Below are positions 1-6,742 of a DNA stretch of 8,585 bases, piece by piece. Each line of letters starts with the position of its first letter. The stretch's first letter is position 1. Origin of the DNA: RGIG9114 sp045592865. Lineage in GTDB: Bacteria > Bacillota > Clostridia > Oscillospirales > JAGBHD01. The notes under the pieces were generated by a model. The model searched no databases and was not told the origin of the DNA. It was given only the letters and a program-made list of their open reading frames with translations. The translations under genes and the position numbers were made by a program. The stretch spans positions 1 through 8,585 of the forward strand of contig JAZNVP010000077.1 in NCBI GenBank assembly GCA_045592865.1, read 5' to 3'.

Positions 1-168
1 GCCAACACAACGAACTTTTAACTCGTTTTTATTTATAATATTATGAGTTGATTCATAGTTATTTGCACAAAGTGCTAATTCAATATCTACAACTTTTCCA
101 TTATCATCACGATAATGTAATTTATCTTTTGTTATGTCAATTACATTTGAAAGAGGTATCTTTTTCAT
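1..168 (-). CDS. Unrecognised small protein, N-terminal 56 residues (runs off the left edge)
   Basis: An open frame reads leftward from ATG at 168 to the window edge with no stop, giving 56 residues that begin MKKIPLSNVIDITKDKLHYR. I do not recognise the family. The visible part is hydrophilic and mixed-charge, with no signal peptide or membrane segment. The start is supported by a GGTGAT-like Shine-Dalgarno sequence just upstream and by a strong promoter at 189-216. The gene lies on the same strand as the tRNA-Trp/tRNA-Thr operon and is separated from it by a terminator and a hairpin array. A 9-bp dyad around its -10 box suggests tight regulation, perhaps by its own product, but this is inference. 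It could be a small accessory or mobile-element protein; nothing in the visible sequence shows which. Confidence 0.6.
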   Translation of the reverse strand, partial: MKKIPLSNVIDITKDKLHYRDDNGKVVDIELALCANNYESTHNIINKNELKVRCVG

Positions 169-173
169 CAAAT

Positions 174-216
174 CACCGCCTTGAGTGTATTATAGCATAA
201 AGGCGGTGGAGGTCAA
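174..216 (-). promoter_or_regulatory. Promoter of the left-edge gene, with a dyad centred on the -10 box
   Basis: On the minus strand TTGACC (216-211) and TATAAT (194-189) are separated by 16 bases, and a TG one base before the -10 box makes it an extended -10. A perfect 9-bp inverted repeat, CACCGCCTT at 174-182 and AAGGCGGTG at 200-208, is centred on the -10 box. One arm lies in the promoter spacer and the other covers the start-site/ribosome-binding region of the small gene. This geometry fits a repressor operator. A transcript starting near 182 would contain only one arm, so an RNA hairpin is less likely. Confidence 0.7.
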
Positions 217-221
217 TATGA

Positions 222-388
222 AATGATATATCGCTGTGCGATATGATATACGGCAAGCCGTATGATATATTTGCCCTGCAAATATGATATAATATCCGTT
301 CCTTCATATGCGAAGCATATATCATCCACCGCAGGTGGATATCATATCGAAGATATATCATCCGTTCCGACGAGGAACGGATATCATT
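222..388. repeat. Array of seven short, different hairpins with constant linkers
   Basis: Seven perfect inverted repeats follow each other: 228-244 (7-bp arms, loop tgt), 248-263 (7 bp, loop aa), 267-285 (8 bp, loop cct), 306-320 (6 bp, loop gaa), 324-340 (7 bp, loop gca), 344-356 (5 bp, loop gaa) and 360-382 (9 bp, loop gacga). The stems differ from one another. The linkers are nearly constant: GAT after units 1-3, and ATC between units 4-7. The array begins AATGATAT (222-229) and ends ATATCATT (381-388), so its ends are inverted repeats of each other. A lone arm, ATCCGTTCC at 294-302, duplicates the left arm of the last hairpin. I see no coding capacity. Function is unknown; the array lies between the tRNA terminator and the promoter of the left-edge gene. 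Confidence 0.85.
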
Positions 389-424
389 GAAAAAAGTCCT
401 GTTCTTTCGTACAAGACTTTTTTC
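389..424 (-). terminator. Intrinsic terminator of the tRNA-Trp/tRNA-Thr operon
   Basis: Immediately after the tRNA-Thr CCA end (425), a hairpin pairs AAAAAAGTC (390-398) with GACTTTTTT (415-423), then a T-G pair on the minus strand, then TGT/ACA, with an eight-base loop. The T tract forms part of the stem. The one imperfect position is a G-U wobble in minus-strand RNA but a C/A mismatch in plus-strand RNA, which favours minus-strand function. Confidence 0.85.
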
Positions 425-500
425 TGGAGCTGCTAACCAGATTCGAACTGGTGACCTCGTCCTTACCAAGGACGTGCTCTACCACCTGAGCCATAGCAGC
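425..500 (-). tRNA. tRNA-Thr (anticodon GGT)
   Basis: The minus strand gives a complete 76-base cloverleaf, including an encoded 3' CCA (427-425). The acceptor stem GCTGCTA pairs fully with TAGCAGC. The D-loop region reads GGCTCAGGTGGTAGAGC. The anticodon stem CGTCC/GGACG encloses TTGGTAA, which carries anticodon GGT and decodes ACC/ACT threonine codons. The T arm contains GTTCGAATC. It lies six bases downstream of tRNA-Trp and directly upstream of the terminator, so it is the second gene of a two-tRNA transcript. Confidence 0.97.
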
Positions 501-506
501 AAATTG

Positions 507-582
507 TGGCAGGGGCAGAAGGACTTGAACCCTCGGCACGCGGTTTTGGAGACCGCTGCTCTACCAACTGAGCTATACCCCT
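507..582 (-). tRNA. tRNA-Trp (anticodon CCA)
   Basis: The minus strand gives a complete 76-base cloverleaf with discriminator G and an encoded 3' CCA (509-507). The acceptor stem AGGGGTA pairs with TGCCCCT, with one G-T wobble. The D arm reads GCTCAGTTGGTAGAGC. The anticodon stem GCGGT/ACCGC encloses the loop with anticodon CCA, for the UGG codon. The T arm contains GTTCAAGTC. It is the promoter-proximal gene of the pair, 12 or so bases downstream of the predicted start site. Confidence 0.97.
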
Positions 583-601
583 AAATCTCAGCGACTTAAT
601 C

Positions 602-630
602 ATTATACTTAATTGTTTACCAATTGTCAA
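602..630 (-). promoter_or_regulatory. Consensus promoter of the tRNA operon
   Basis: On the minus strand, TTGACA (630-625) and TATAAT (607-602) are both perfect sigma-A consensus boxes, with the optimal 17-base spacer. Transcription should start near 595, just before tRNA-Trp. The -35 box lies only eight bases after the stop codon of the deacetylase gene, on the same strand. Confidence 0.92.
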
Positions 631-638
631 TCATTTTT

Positions 639-1487
639 TTATAAATTTAATTTATTCTTAAAAAAATTGTCGCTTGAGATGTTGCCGCTTCGATTATATC
701 TTTTTAAACGCATTAAACTCATTCCCTTAGTTATGACGTTTACTCCTTCTTCACAGGACAGAGTAACACTGTAACCCAGGTTTTTCAGAAGGCCGTCGGT
801 TTGCTTTGAAATAGCACCAAACGGGTAGGTGTAGGTATCTGTTTGATAAGAACAGCGCTCTAAAAGAAGCTTATCAGTAAGGGAAGTGTCTTCTGTGAAA
901 TTTTTAGCATACGCTTCTTTAGATTCATTTTTTGATTTCGAGGAGCCCCGTCTTTCATCTGTAATTTTATGCATATCGTATGAGTGATTAGCTATTTCAA
1001 TAACTCCGCTTTCAACCATTTCGTTTATTTGACTGGAGTTTAAATATGAATATCTCGGGTTTTGGAAGCTTTCTTCGTCTTCGTTTTCGGTTAGTTTTCC
1101 AACTATAGAGATAACTGCTGTCATATTGTTTGCTTTCAGAATTGGGTAGGCGTAGAGGAAGTTATTGTAATGTCCGTCGTCGAAGGTAATTAATATTGCG
1201 TTGTCGGGGAAGTAGTCTGTATTTCCGCTAACGTAATCTTTAATTTCTTTCAAACTAACGGTTTTAATATTTCTATTTTTGATCGTTTTTATATCCTTTT
1301 CAAATTCTTTAAGACTTAATATATATTTGTTTTTTATTGTGTCGTCATCAATAATGGAATGATACATTAAAACAGTTAATTTTTTCTTATTAACCGTTTC
1401 TCCGTAAACAGTAGATGAAATAAGGCTAATAAAAAAAGCAAAAGTAATTATTGCCGATATAAATTCATTTTTCTTAAATTTATGCAT
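639..1487 (-). CDS. Secreted polysaccharide deacetylase (NodB/CE4 family)
   Basis: This 282-residue protein belongs to the CE4 carbohydrate esterases, metal-dependent enzymes that remove acetyl groups from N-acetylated polysaccharides such as peptidoglycan or poly-N-acetylglucosamine. Residues 1-29 look like a signal peptide: a Lys-rich start, a hydrophobic core, and possible cleavage after VYG. Visible motifs are LMYHSI (about 40-45), TFDDG (101-105, catalytic and metal Asp), NHSYDMH (167-173, metal His168 and His173) and YPFG (221-224). The H-x4-H spacing resembles the PgaB/IcaB-like branch rather than the H-x3-H of PgdA-type enzymes. An in-frame ATG at 1514 would add nine residues. I chose ATG 1487 because GAGG lies six bases before it, whereas no ribosome binding site precedes 1514. 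The exact substrate is not determined by the sequence. No terminator separates its end from the tRNA promoter. Confidence 0.92.
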   Translation of the reverse strand: MHKFKKNEFISAIITFAFFISLISSTVYGETVNKKKLTVLMYHSIIDDDTIKNKYILSLKEFEKDIKTIKNRNIKTVSLKEIKDYVSGNTDYFPDNAILITFDDGHYNNFLYAYPILKANNMTAVISIVGKLTENEDEESFQNPRYSYLNSSQINEMVESGVIEIANHSYDMHKITDERRGSSKSKNESKEAYAKNFTEDTSLTDKLLLERCSYQTDTYTYPFGAISKQTDGLLKNLGYSVTLSCEEGVNVITKGMSLMRLKRYNRSGNISSDNFFKNKLNL

Positions 1488-1513
1488 TATTGACCTCAAA
1501 ATCAAATTATTCA

Positions 1514-1542
1514 TTGATTTAATCTTAAAATTATGTTACAAT
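1514..1542 (+). promoter_or_regulatory. Promoter of the ftsK-ygiQ block
   Basis: TTGATT (1514-1519) and TACAAT (1537-1542) are separated by 17 bases, and TG at 1534-1535 makes an extended -10. The predicted start near 1549 leaves about 43 bases of leader before ftsK. A TATAAT for the opposite direction, towards the deacetylase, lies at 1551-1546 but has no good -35 box. The two divergent promoters would overlap. Confidence 0.7.
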
Positions 1543-1591
1543 GTCATTATATTAGTTTAATAAATAATAATTCCGAAATGGAGGAAATATA

Positions 1592-4003
1592 ATGGCTTCC
1601 GAGAAAACCAAAAAACGCAAAAGAAGAACCAAAGCCGAAATGGAAGCAATAAGGAAAAAGGAAGAAAAACTTGCGAGGCAAAAGGCTCAAAAACAGATCT
1701 ACGCGATAGTATTGTTTGCCGTTTCTGTTCTTTTGGGGTGTATGTGCTTTATTCCGGGCGGAAGCCTTTGGGGATATATCCACGATTTTATGTTTGGCAT
1801 GTTTGGATTCTGTGCATATTTAATTCCTATTTTAATATTGGCAATAAGCTTGTTCTGTGCTTTTGATAAGGACTTTTTCAGTTACAAAAGCAAGATATGG
1901 CAGGGCATAACCCTTATCGTGCTAATATCGGCAACTATCCAGATATTTGGTAAAGGTATGGTGGAGAATGAAAGCTTTTTCCATTCAATAAAACTTCTGT
2001 ATGAGCAGGGCATAGCACTTTCAGGCGGCGGTCTTGTTGGTTCACTTGTCGGAATACCTTTAATTCTTTTGTTTGAGTCAAACGGTGCCAAAATAACAAT
2101 TGTTTTGACCTTGTTTGTGTTTGTTTGCATTATAACGGGGTTAACGCTCTCAGACGTTCTTAAAGCGGCGGCTAAGCCTGTTAAAAAGATAGAGGAAGGC
2201 TATAAGGAGAGAATGGTTGCTAGGGAGAAGAAATTCAATCCCGACGTTGACCTTGGACCCGACTTTAACCCAATGCCTTCTCATCCCGTTTCCTCTGCAA
2301 AAGCGGTTAAAGAAGAGAAAAACGAGCCATTAGCGGCAGTTTCCGAAGCAGGAGAAGCCTTTAAGCAAAAGGTTATGATGATCAATGACGAAATTCCTGT
2401 GGCGGAAATTAACCCCGAAAGCACAATTGAAACTGAGAACAGCGCTATGGTTAATTCAAAAACTGATGAAAACGAAGATATTGAAGAGGCTATCGAGAAC
2501 TTAACGGAAGAAATTGAGGATGAGATCGAAACCAACACCTATTCTTATCCTCCTATTCAGCTTCTTAATTCCGCAACCTCAGAGTCTGGTGAGAGTTACA
2601 GTAAAGAACTTCAATCCAACGCAGAAAAACTTATTGAAACCCTAAAAAGTTTCGGTGTTGCGGCAAAGGTTATAAACGTTTGCCGAGGCCCTTCTGTTAC
2701 ACGATATGAGCTTCAGCCTTTAGCGGGGGTTAAAATAAGCAAGATAACAAACCTTGCCGATGATATTGCTCTTAGTCTTGCGGCACCTGCTGTAAGAATA
2801 GAAGCGCCTATACCGGGTAAGGCGGCAGTCGGAATAGAGGTTCCTAACCAGGCTATTGACGTTGTTAACATAAGAGAGATAATCGATTCCGAAACCTTCT
2901 CTGAAGCGAAAAGCAAAGTTACCTTTGCGCTCGGTAAAGATATATCGGGCTCTGCTAAGGTTGCCGATATTGCATCAATGCCTCATCTTTTGATAGCAGG
3001 TGCAACGGGTTCAGGTAAATCTGTTTGTATTAACTCGATTATTATCAGTCTTTTATATAAATCTTCGCCCGAAGACGTTCGTCTTTTAATGATTGATCCA
3101 AAGGTTGTTGAACTCGGTGTTTATAACGGAATACCGCATCTTTTGGTTCCAGTTGTAACGGATCCCAGAAAAGCCGCAGGAGCACTTGCTTGGGCGGTAA
3201 ATGAAATGCTTAACAGATATAAGACCTTTGCGGCTAACGAGGTAAGAGACATTAAAGGCTATAATCTACTTTGCAAGGCTCGAGATGATCTTCAGCCCCT
3301 TCCTCAGATCGTTATAATTATCGACGAGCTTGCTGATCTTATGATGGCGGCTTCGAACGAAGTTGAGGATGCGATTATGCGTTTGGCTCAGATGGCGAGA
3401 GCCGCAGGAATGCACCTAATTATTGCAACTCAGAGACCGTCTGTTGACGTAATAACGGGTGTTATTAAGGCTAATATACCTTCAAGAATTGCTTTTGCAG
3501 TTTCATCTCAGGTTGATTCAAAAACAATTCTTGATATGGGTGGAGCAGAAAAGCTTCTCGGCCGAGGTGATATGTTGTTTTTCCCCGTCGGAAAAGCAAA
3601 ACCCGAACGTGTTCAGGGTTGCTACGTTTCGGACAAGGAAATAGAAAAGGTTATCTCCTTTATCAAGAATCAGGAAAATCCTGAATATGATAGCGAAATA
3701 ATTAATCAGATAGAAATTCAGTCGGCAAAGGATAAATCATCCTCAGGATCAGGTTCAAAAGACTCTGACGGCTCAGACGAAATGCTTGAGGCGGCAATCG
3801 AGGTTGTTATCGAAGCAGGACAGGCTTCAACCTCTCTGCTTCAGAGAAAATTGAAACTCGGTTATGCCCGAGCAGCCAGAATAGTCGACGAAATGGAAGA
3901 CCGAGGCATTGTTGGACAGTATGAAGGCAGTAAGCCCAGAAAGGTGCTTATAACCAAGCAACAGTGGCAAGAAATGCTTATGAATAAACAAGAAGAGAAT
4001 TAG
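1592..4003 (+). CDS. ftsK: DNA translocase FtsK/SpoIIIE
   Basis: A complete 803-residue membrane-anchored ATP-driven DNA pump. FtsK moves chromosome ends across the division septum; SpoIIIE, the sporulation relative, pumps DNA into the forespore. Family membership is clear, but which role applies cannot be read from the sequence. The N terminus is strongly basic (1-34), followed by four or five hydrophobic segments (about 36-54, 67-91, 102-120 and 146-185). A linker with a very acidic stretch follows (about 200-315). The motor begins around 318. Walker A is GATGSGKS (470-477) and Walker B is VIIIDE (Asp578, Glu579). The C-terminal gamma winged helix that reads polar DNA sequences spans about 730-800. 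GGAGG lies seven bases before the ATG. Length and domain order are normal, with no truncation. It heads a four-gene block. Confidence 0.97.
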   Translation: MASEKTKKRKRRTKAEMEAIRKKEEKLARQKAQKQIYAIVLFAVSVLLGCMCFIPGGSLWGYIHDFMFGMFGFCAYLIPILILAISLFCAFDKDFFSYKSKIWQGITLIVLISATIQIFGKGMVENESFFHSIKLLYEQGIALSGGGLVGSLVGIPLILLFESNGAKITIVLTLFVFVCIITGLTLSDVLKAAAKPVKKIEEGYKERMVAREKKFNPDVDLGPDFNPMPSHPVSSAKAVKEEKNEPLAAVSEAGEAFKQKVMMINDEIPVAEINPESTIETENSAMVNSKTDENEDIEEAIENLTEEIEDEIETNTYSYPPIQLLNSATSESGESYSKELQSNAEKLIETLKSFGVAAKVINVCRGPSVTRYELQPLAGVKISKITNLADDIALSLAAPAVRIEAPIPGKAAVGIEVPNQAIDVVNIREIIDSETFSEAKSKVTFALGKDISGSAKVADIASMPHLLIAGATGSGKSVCINSIIISLLYKSSPEDVRLLMIDPKVVELGVYNGIPHLLVPVVTDPRKAAGALAWAVNEMLNRYKTFAANEVRDIKGYNLLCKARDDLQPLPQIVIIIDELADLMMAASNEVEDAIMRLAQMARAAGMHLIIATQRPSVDVITGVIKANIPSRIAFAVSSQVDSKTILDMGGAEKLLGRGDMLFFPVGKAKPERVQGCYVSDKEIEKVISFIKNQENPEYDSEIINQIEIQSAKDKSSSGSGSKDSDGSDEMLEAAIEVVIEAGQASTSLLQRKLKLGYARAARIVDEMEDRGIVGQYEGSKPRKVLITKQQWQEMLMNKQEEN

Positions 4004-4044
4004 GAGGAGTGTATAGCGGTTTTTATAACCGCTATACTGATTTT
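4002..4044 (+). promoter_or_regulatory. Ribosome binding site and bridging hairpin before ygiQ
   Basis: AGGAGG (4002-4007) overlaps the ftsK stop codon. It is followed by a perfect 11-bp inverted repeat, arms 4011-4021 and 4027-4037, with a five-base loop. Seven bases then lead to ATG 4045. The linear distance from Shine-Dalgarno to ATG is 37 bases, far too long; with the hairpin folded it is 10. The alternative GTG at 4009 lies only one base after AGGAGG, too close for normal initiation. A hairpin-bridged start like that of phage T4 gene 38 is the best reading. Confidence 0.65.
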
Positions 4045-5829
4045 ATGGGATTTTTACCTATTGAACCAAACGGAGAACAGTTTGATTTTATATGTGTGAC
4101 GGGTGATGCTTATATAGATCACCCGAGTATAGGTATGGCTGTTATTTCAAGAGTGATCGAAAGCTTAGGCTATTCGGTTGCTGTTTTAGCGCAACCGAAT
4201 TTTAAAAATGAGGCCGATTTCAAAAAGCTCGGTCAACCTAAATACGCCTTTTTTGTTAACGGCGGAAATTTAGACAGTATGGTTGCTCACTATACCGTTG
4301 CCAAGAAAAGAAGAACACGCGACTATTATACGCCCGGCGGTGCAATGGGGAAAAGACCCGATAGAGCAGTCACTGTATATTCTAATATCCTTAAACAGTT
4401 GTATCCCGATACCCCGATCATTATTGGAGGAATAGAAGCCTCTCTCAGACGTTTTGCTCACTATGATTATTGGGACGATGAGGTAAAACCGTCAATTTTA
4501 GTAGACTCCAAGGCAGATTTGATTAGTTTTGGCATGGGCGAAAGACAAACGAAAGAAATTGCAGAAAGACTTGCCCGAGGTGAGTCGATCGAAAAGTTAA
4601 ATAATATAAGAGGAACCTGTTATTTAACGAAAGAACTTCCAAAACTCGAATATACCGAGTGTGCATCCTATAAAAAGGTGAAAGAGAATAAGATTTCTTA
4701 TGCTAAAGCCTGTAAAATTCAGGTAACAGAACACGACTATATTAACGGGAAAACGGTCGTTCAGAAGCAGGACGATGATTTATATCTTGTTGTTAATCCG
4801 CCTGCAGCACCGCTTTCAAGAGAAGAACTCGATGAAGTTTTTGAATTACCTTTTGAAAAGAACTACCATCCTTCTTATGAAAAGTTTGGCGGTGTTCCTG
4901 CTATTGAAGAGGTCAAGTTTTCTTTAATGCATAACCGCGGATGCTTTGGTAACTGCAATTTCTGCTCTCTTGCTTTCCATCAGGGAAGATACGTGACCTC
5001 AAGAAGTATCGACAGTGTTGTTAAAGAGGCAGAAAAACTTACTCAAATGCCCGACTTTAAAGGATATATTAACGACGTCGGCGGACCGACAGCTAACTTC
5101 AGATACGGTGCTTGTGAAAAGCAGAAAAAGGTTGGAATGTGCCCCGAAAAGAAGTGCTTGGCACCTTTTCCTTGTCCTGCATTAAAAGCTGATCATAGTG
5201 AGTATCTGACACTTTTAAGAAAATTAAGAGAGATAAATGGCGTTAAAAAGGTGTTTATCCGAAGCGGTATTCGTTTTGACTATCTTATGTGTGATAAAGA
5301 CGAAACCTTCTTTAATGAACTTGTTAAATACCACATTAGCGGTCAGTTAAAGGTAGCGCCTGAACATTGTTCGAATAGAGTTTTAGGCTATATGGGTAAA
5401 CCTGACTTCAGTATTTATAAAAAATTCAGAAATCGTTATGACGAACTTAATAAAAAGAATAATAAAAAACAGTTTATAGTTCCGTATCTTATGTCGTCTC
5501 ATCCGGGATCTACCCTTAAGGATGCTCTCGAGCTTTCTCTTTTTATAAGAAAAGAGAGGTTACATCCCGAGCAGGTTCAAGATTTCTATCCAACACCGGG
5601 CACTATTTCTACCTGTATGTATCACACCGGACTCGATCCCTTTACGTTAAAGGAAGTTTACGTTGCTAAAGACCCTAAGGACAAGGCGATGCAGAGAGCT
5701 CTTCTTCAGTATTTTCTGCCTCAGAACAGAGGTCTTGTTGTAACGGCACTTAAGAAAATGAAAAGGGAAGACCTTATAGGTTACGGAAAGGATTGCCTGA
5801 TTAAGCCAATTCAAAACAGGAGAAGATAA
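4045..5829 (+). CDS. ygiQ: YgiQ family radical SAM protein
   Basis: This is a 594-residue member of the YgiQ family, widespread radical SAM proteins whose reaction is not established. Recognisable blocks include FLPI at the N terminus, VTGDAYIDHPS, GKRPDRA, GGIEASLRRFAHYDYW and VDSKAD. The radical SAM cluster motif C-x3-C-x2-C is in RGCFGNCNFC (Cys300, Cys304, Cys307). GGPTAN and a second Cys-rich segment (about 355-375) follow. The end resembles the usual YgiQ C-terminal extension, with VAPEH, QVQDFYPTP and a terminal DCLIKP. An in-frame GTG at 4009 would add 12 residues. I prefer ATG 4045 because family members start close to FLPI, and because the hairpin before it restores Shine-Dalgarno spacing. 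The stop codon TAA is directly followed by the ATG of the next gene, suggesting translational coupling. Confidence 0.93.
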   Translation: MGFLPIEPNGEQFDFICVTGDAYIDHPSIGMAVISRVIESLGYSVAVLAQPNFKNEADFKKLGQPKYAFFVNGGNLDSMVAHYTVAKKRRTRDYYTPGGAMGKRPDRAVTVYSNILKQLYPDTPIIIGGIEASLRRFAHYDYWDDEVKPSILVDSKADLISFGMGERQTKEIAERLARGESIEKLNNIRGTCYLTKELPKLEYTECASYKKVKENKISYAKACKIQVTEHDYINGKTVVQKQDDDLYLVVNPPAAPLSREELDEVFELPFEKNYHPSYEKFGGVPAIEEVKFSLMHNRGCFGNCNFCSLAFHQGRYVTSRSIDSVVKEAEKLTQMPDFKGYINDVGGPTANFRYGACEKQKKVGMCPEKKCLAPFPCPALKADHSEYLTLLRKLREINGVKKVFIRSGIRFDYLMCDKDETFFNELVKYHISGQLKVAPEHCSNRVLGYMGKPDFSIYKKFRNRYDELNKKNNKKQFIVPYLMSSHPGSTLKDALELSLFIRKERLHPEQVQDFYPTPGTISTCMYHTGLDPFTLKEVYVAKDPKDKAMQRALLQYFLPQNRGLVVTALKKMKREDLIGYGKDCLIKPIQNRRR

Positions 5830-6729
5830 ATGAAGCTAAAATTTAAAAAACCAATTTGGGTTCTTTCGGTTCTTTTCGTAGCGCTTGTTTTATACTGTGT
5901 TAATAATCCATTATTTATTGATAAAATATATAGTAAACTTGGTTTAAATAATACGGTCGTTGACGGAAAACTAAATGTTTTCTTTATAGATACAGAGCAA
6001 TCTGATGCCACATTATTGACAGATGGAAAGTATTCTGTGTTAATAGATGGAGGAGACGTTGATAAAGGTGACGAGGTAGTTGCTTTTATAAAATCTAAAG
6101 GAATTAAAAAACTTGATCTGGTTATTCTTTCCCATGCACATGCCGATCATATGGGTGGACTTCCCGATGTGTTTTCGTCATTTGAGATTGAAAAATTTAT
6201 GATGCCTGAACTGCCTGAAGACCTTGTGCCAACAAGTAAAACTTTTGAAAGCTTGATAGATGCTATTGAAACTAATAACATTACGGCAGAATATGCTGTA
6301 AAGGGCAATACCTTTACTCTTGGCGATATTGGTTTTGAATTCTTTACGCCTGTGGAAAAGTTCGATGACCTTAATAATTCATCTGCTGTGGTTCGTGTTT
6401 CATACGGAAATAACAGTTTTCTTTTCTGCGGAGATGCCGAAACAAGCGTTGAGAAAGAAATTCTAAATGATAAGGTGTTTCTTTCTTCCAGCGTTCTCAA
6501 GGTAGGCCACCACGGTAGCAATACATCTAATTCGGAAGATTTTCTTTACGCAGTTTCTCCGATGTATGCGGTAATCTGCGTTGGAGAAGATAATTCCTAT
6601 GGTCATCCTTCTTCAAAAGTTATTGAAAGACTCGAAAAGCTTGGAACAAAGATTTACAGAACCGATCAAAACGGAACAATCACTTTCGTTTGTGACGGCA
6701 AAAAAATCAGTGTAACAACTGAAAAATAG
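5830..6729 (+). CDS. Membrane-anchored ComEC-like MBL-fold hydrolase
   Basis: This 299-residue protein has one N-terminal hydrophobic segment (about 8-25), probably a signal anchor placing the enzyme outside the membrane. The rest is a metallo-beta-lactamase fold of the ComEC/Rec2 C-terminal type. Metal ligands are visible: HAHADH (His102, His104, Asp106, His107), GDAE (Asp202), VGHHGS (His227-His228) and a late His259 in YGHPSS. The ComEC channel domain is absent, so this is a stand-alone hydrolase rather than the DNA-uptake pore. Related domains are thought to act on nucleic acids or phosphoesters; the substrate here is unknown. The strand usually reading FIDVGQGDA is FIDTEQSDA (52-60). AGGAGA lies six bases before the ATG, inside the end of ygiQ. 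The following DUF3006 gene is a common partner of such hydrolases. Confidence 0.9.
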   Translation: MKLKFKKPIWVLSVLFVALVLYCVNNPLFIDKIYSKLGLNNTVVDGKLNVFFIDTEQSDATLLTDGKYSVLIDGGDVDKGDEVVAFIKSKGIKKLDLVILSHAHADHMGGLPDVFSSFEIEKFMMPELPEDLVPTSKTFESLIDAIETNNITAEYAVKGNTFTLGDIGFEFFTPVEKFDDLNNSSAVVRVSYGNNSFLFCGDAETSVEKEILNDKVFLSSSVLKVGHHGSNTSNSEDFLYAVSPMYAVICVGEDNSYGHPSSKVIERLEKLGTKIYRTDQNGTITFVCDGKKISVTTEK

Positions 6730-6742
6730 CTAAGGAGTGCAT

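Noticed and set aside
222..388. CRISPR array
   Set aside because: The constant parts are only about seven bases and the variable parts are themselves palindromes of 13-23 bases. No long direct repeat, uniform spacer length or cas gene is visible.
173..469. Minus-strand open frame of 98 codons
   Set aside because: It spans the hairpin array, the terminator and part of tRNA-Thr. Its composition is explained by those structures, and it has no ribosome binding site.
389..500. Attachment site at the tRNA-Thr 3' end
   Set aside because: No second copy of the tRNA 3' end and no integrase are visible in the window, so integration cannot be supported from this sequence alone.
387..584. Plus-strand open frame of 65 codons
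   Set aside because: It lies antisense to both tRNA genes. Its apparent protein is a translation of tRNA sequence, as seen in many misannotated genomes.
1547..1783. Minus-strand open frame opposite the ftsK start
   Set aside because: It is a shadow of the basic and hydrophobic N terminus of FtsK and covers the ftsK promoter region. No independent start signal is present.
3459..3644. Second-frame open frame inside ftsK
   Set aside because: It is inside the conserved motor domain in another frame and has no ribosome binding site. FtsK coding fully explains the sequence.
4011..4044. Hairpin after ftsK as an intrinsic terminator
   Set aside because: The stem is followed by TGATTTTATG, not by a run of T, and the next gene begins at once. 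A translational role fits better.
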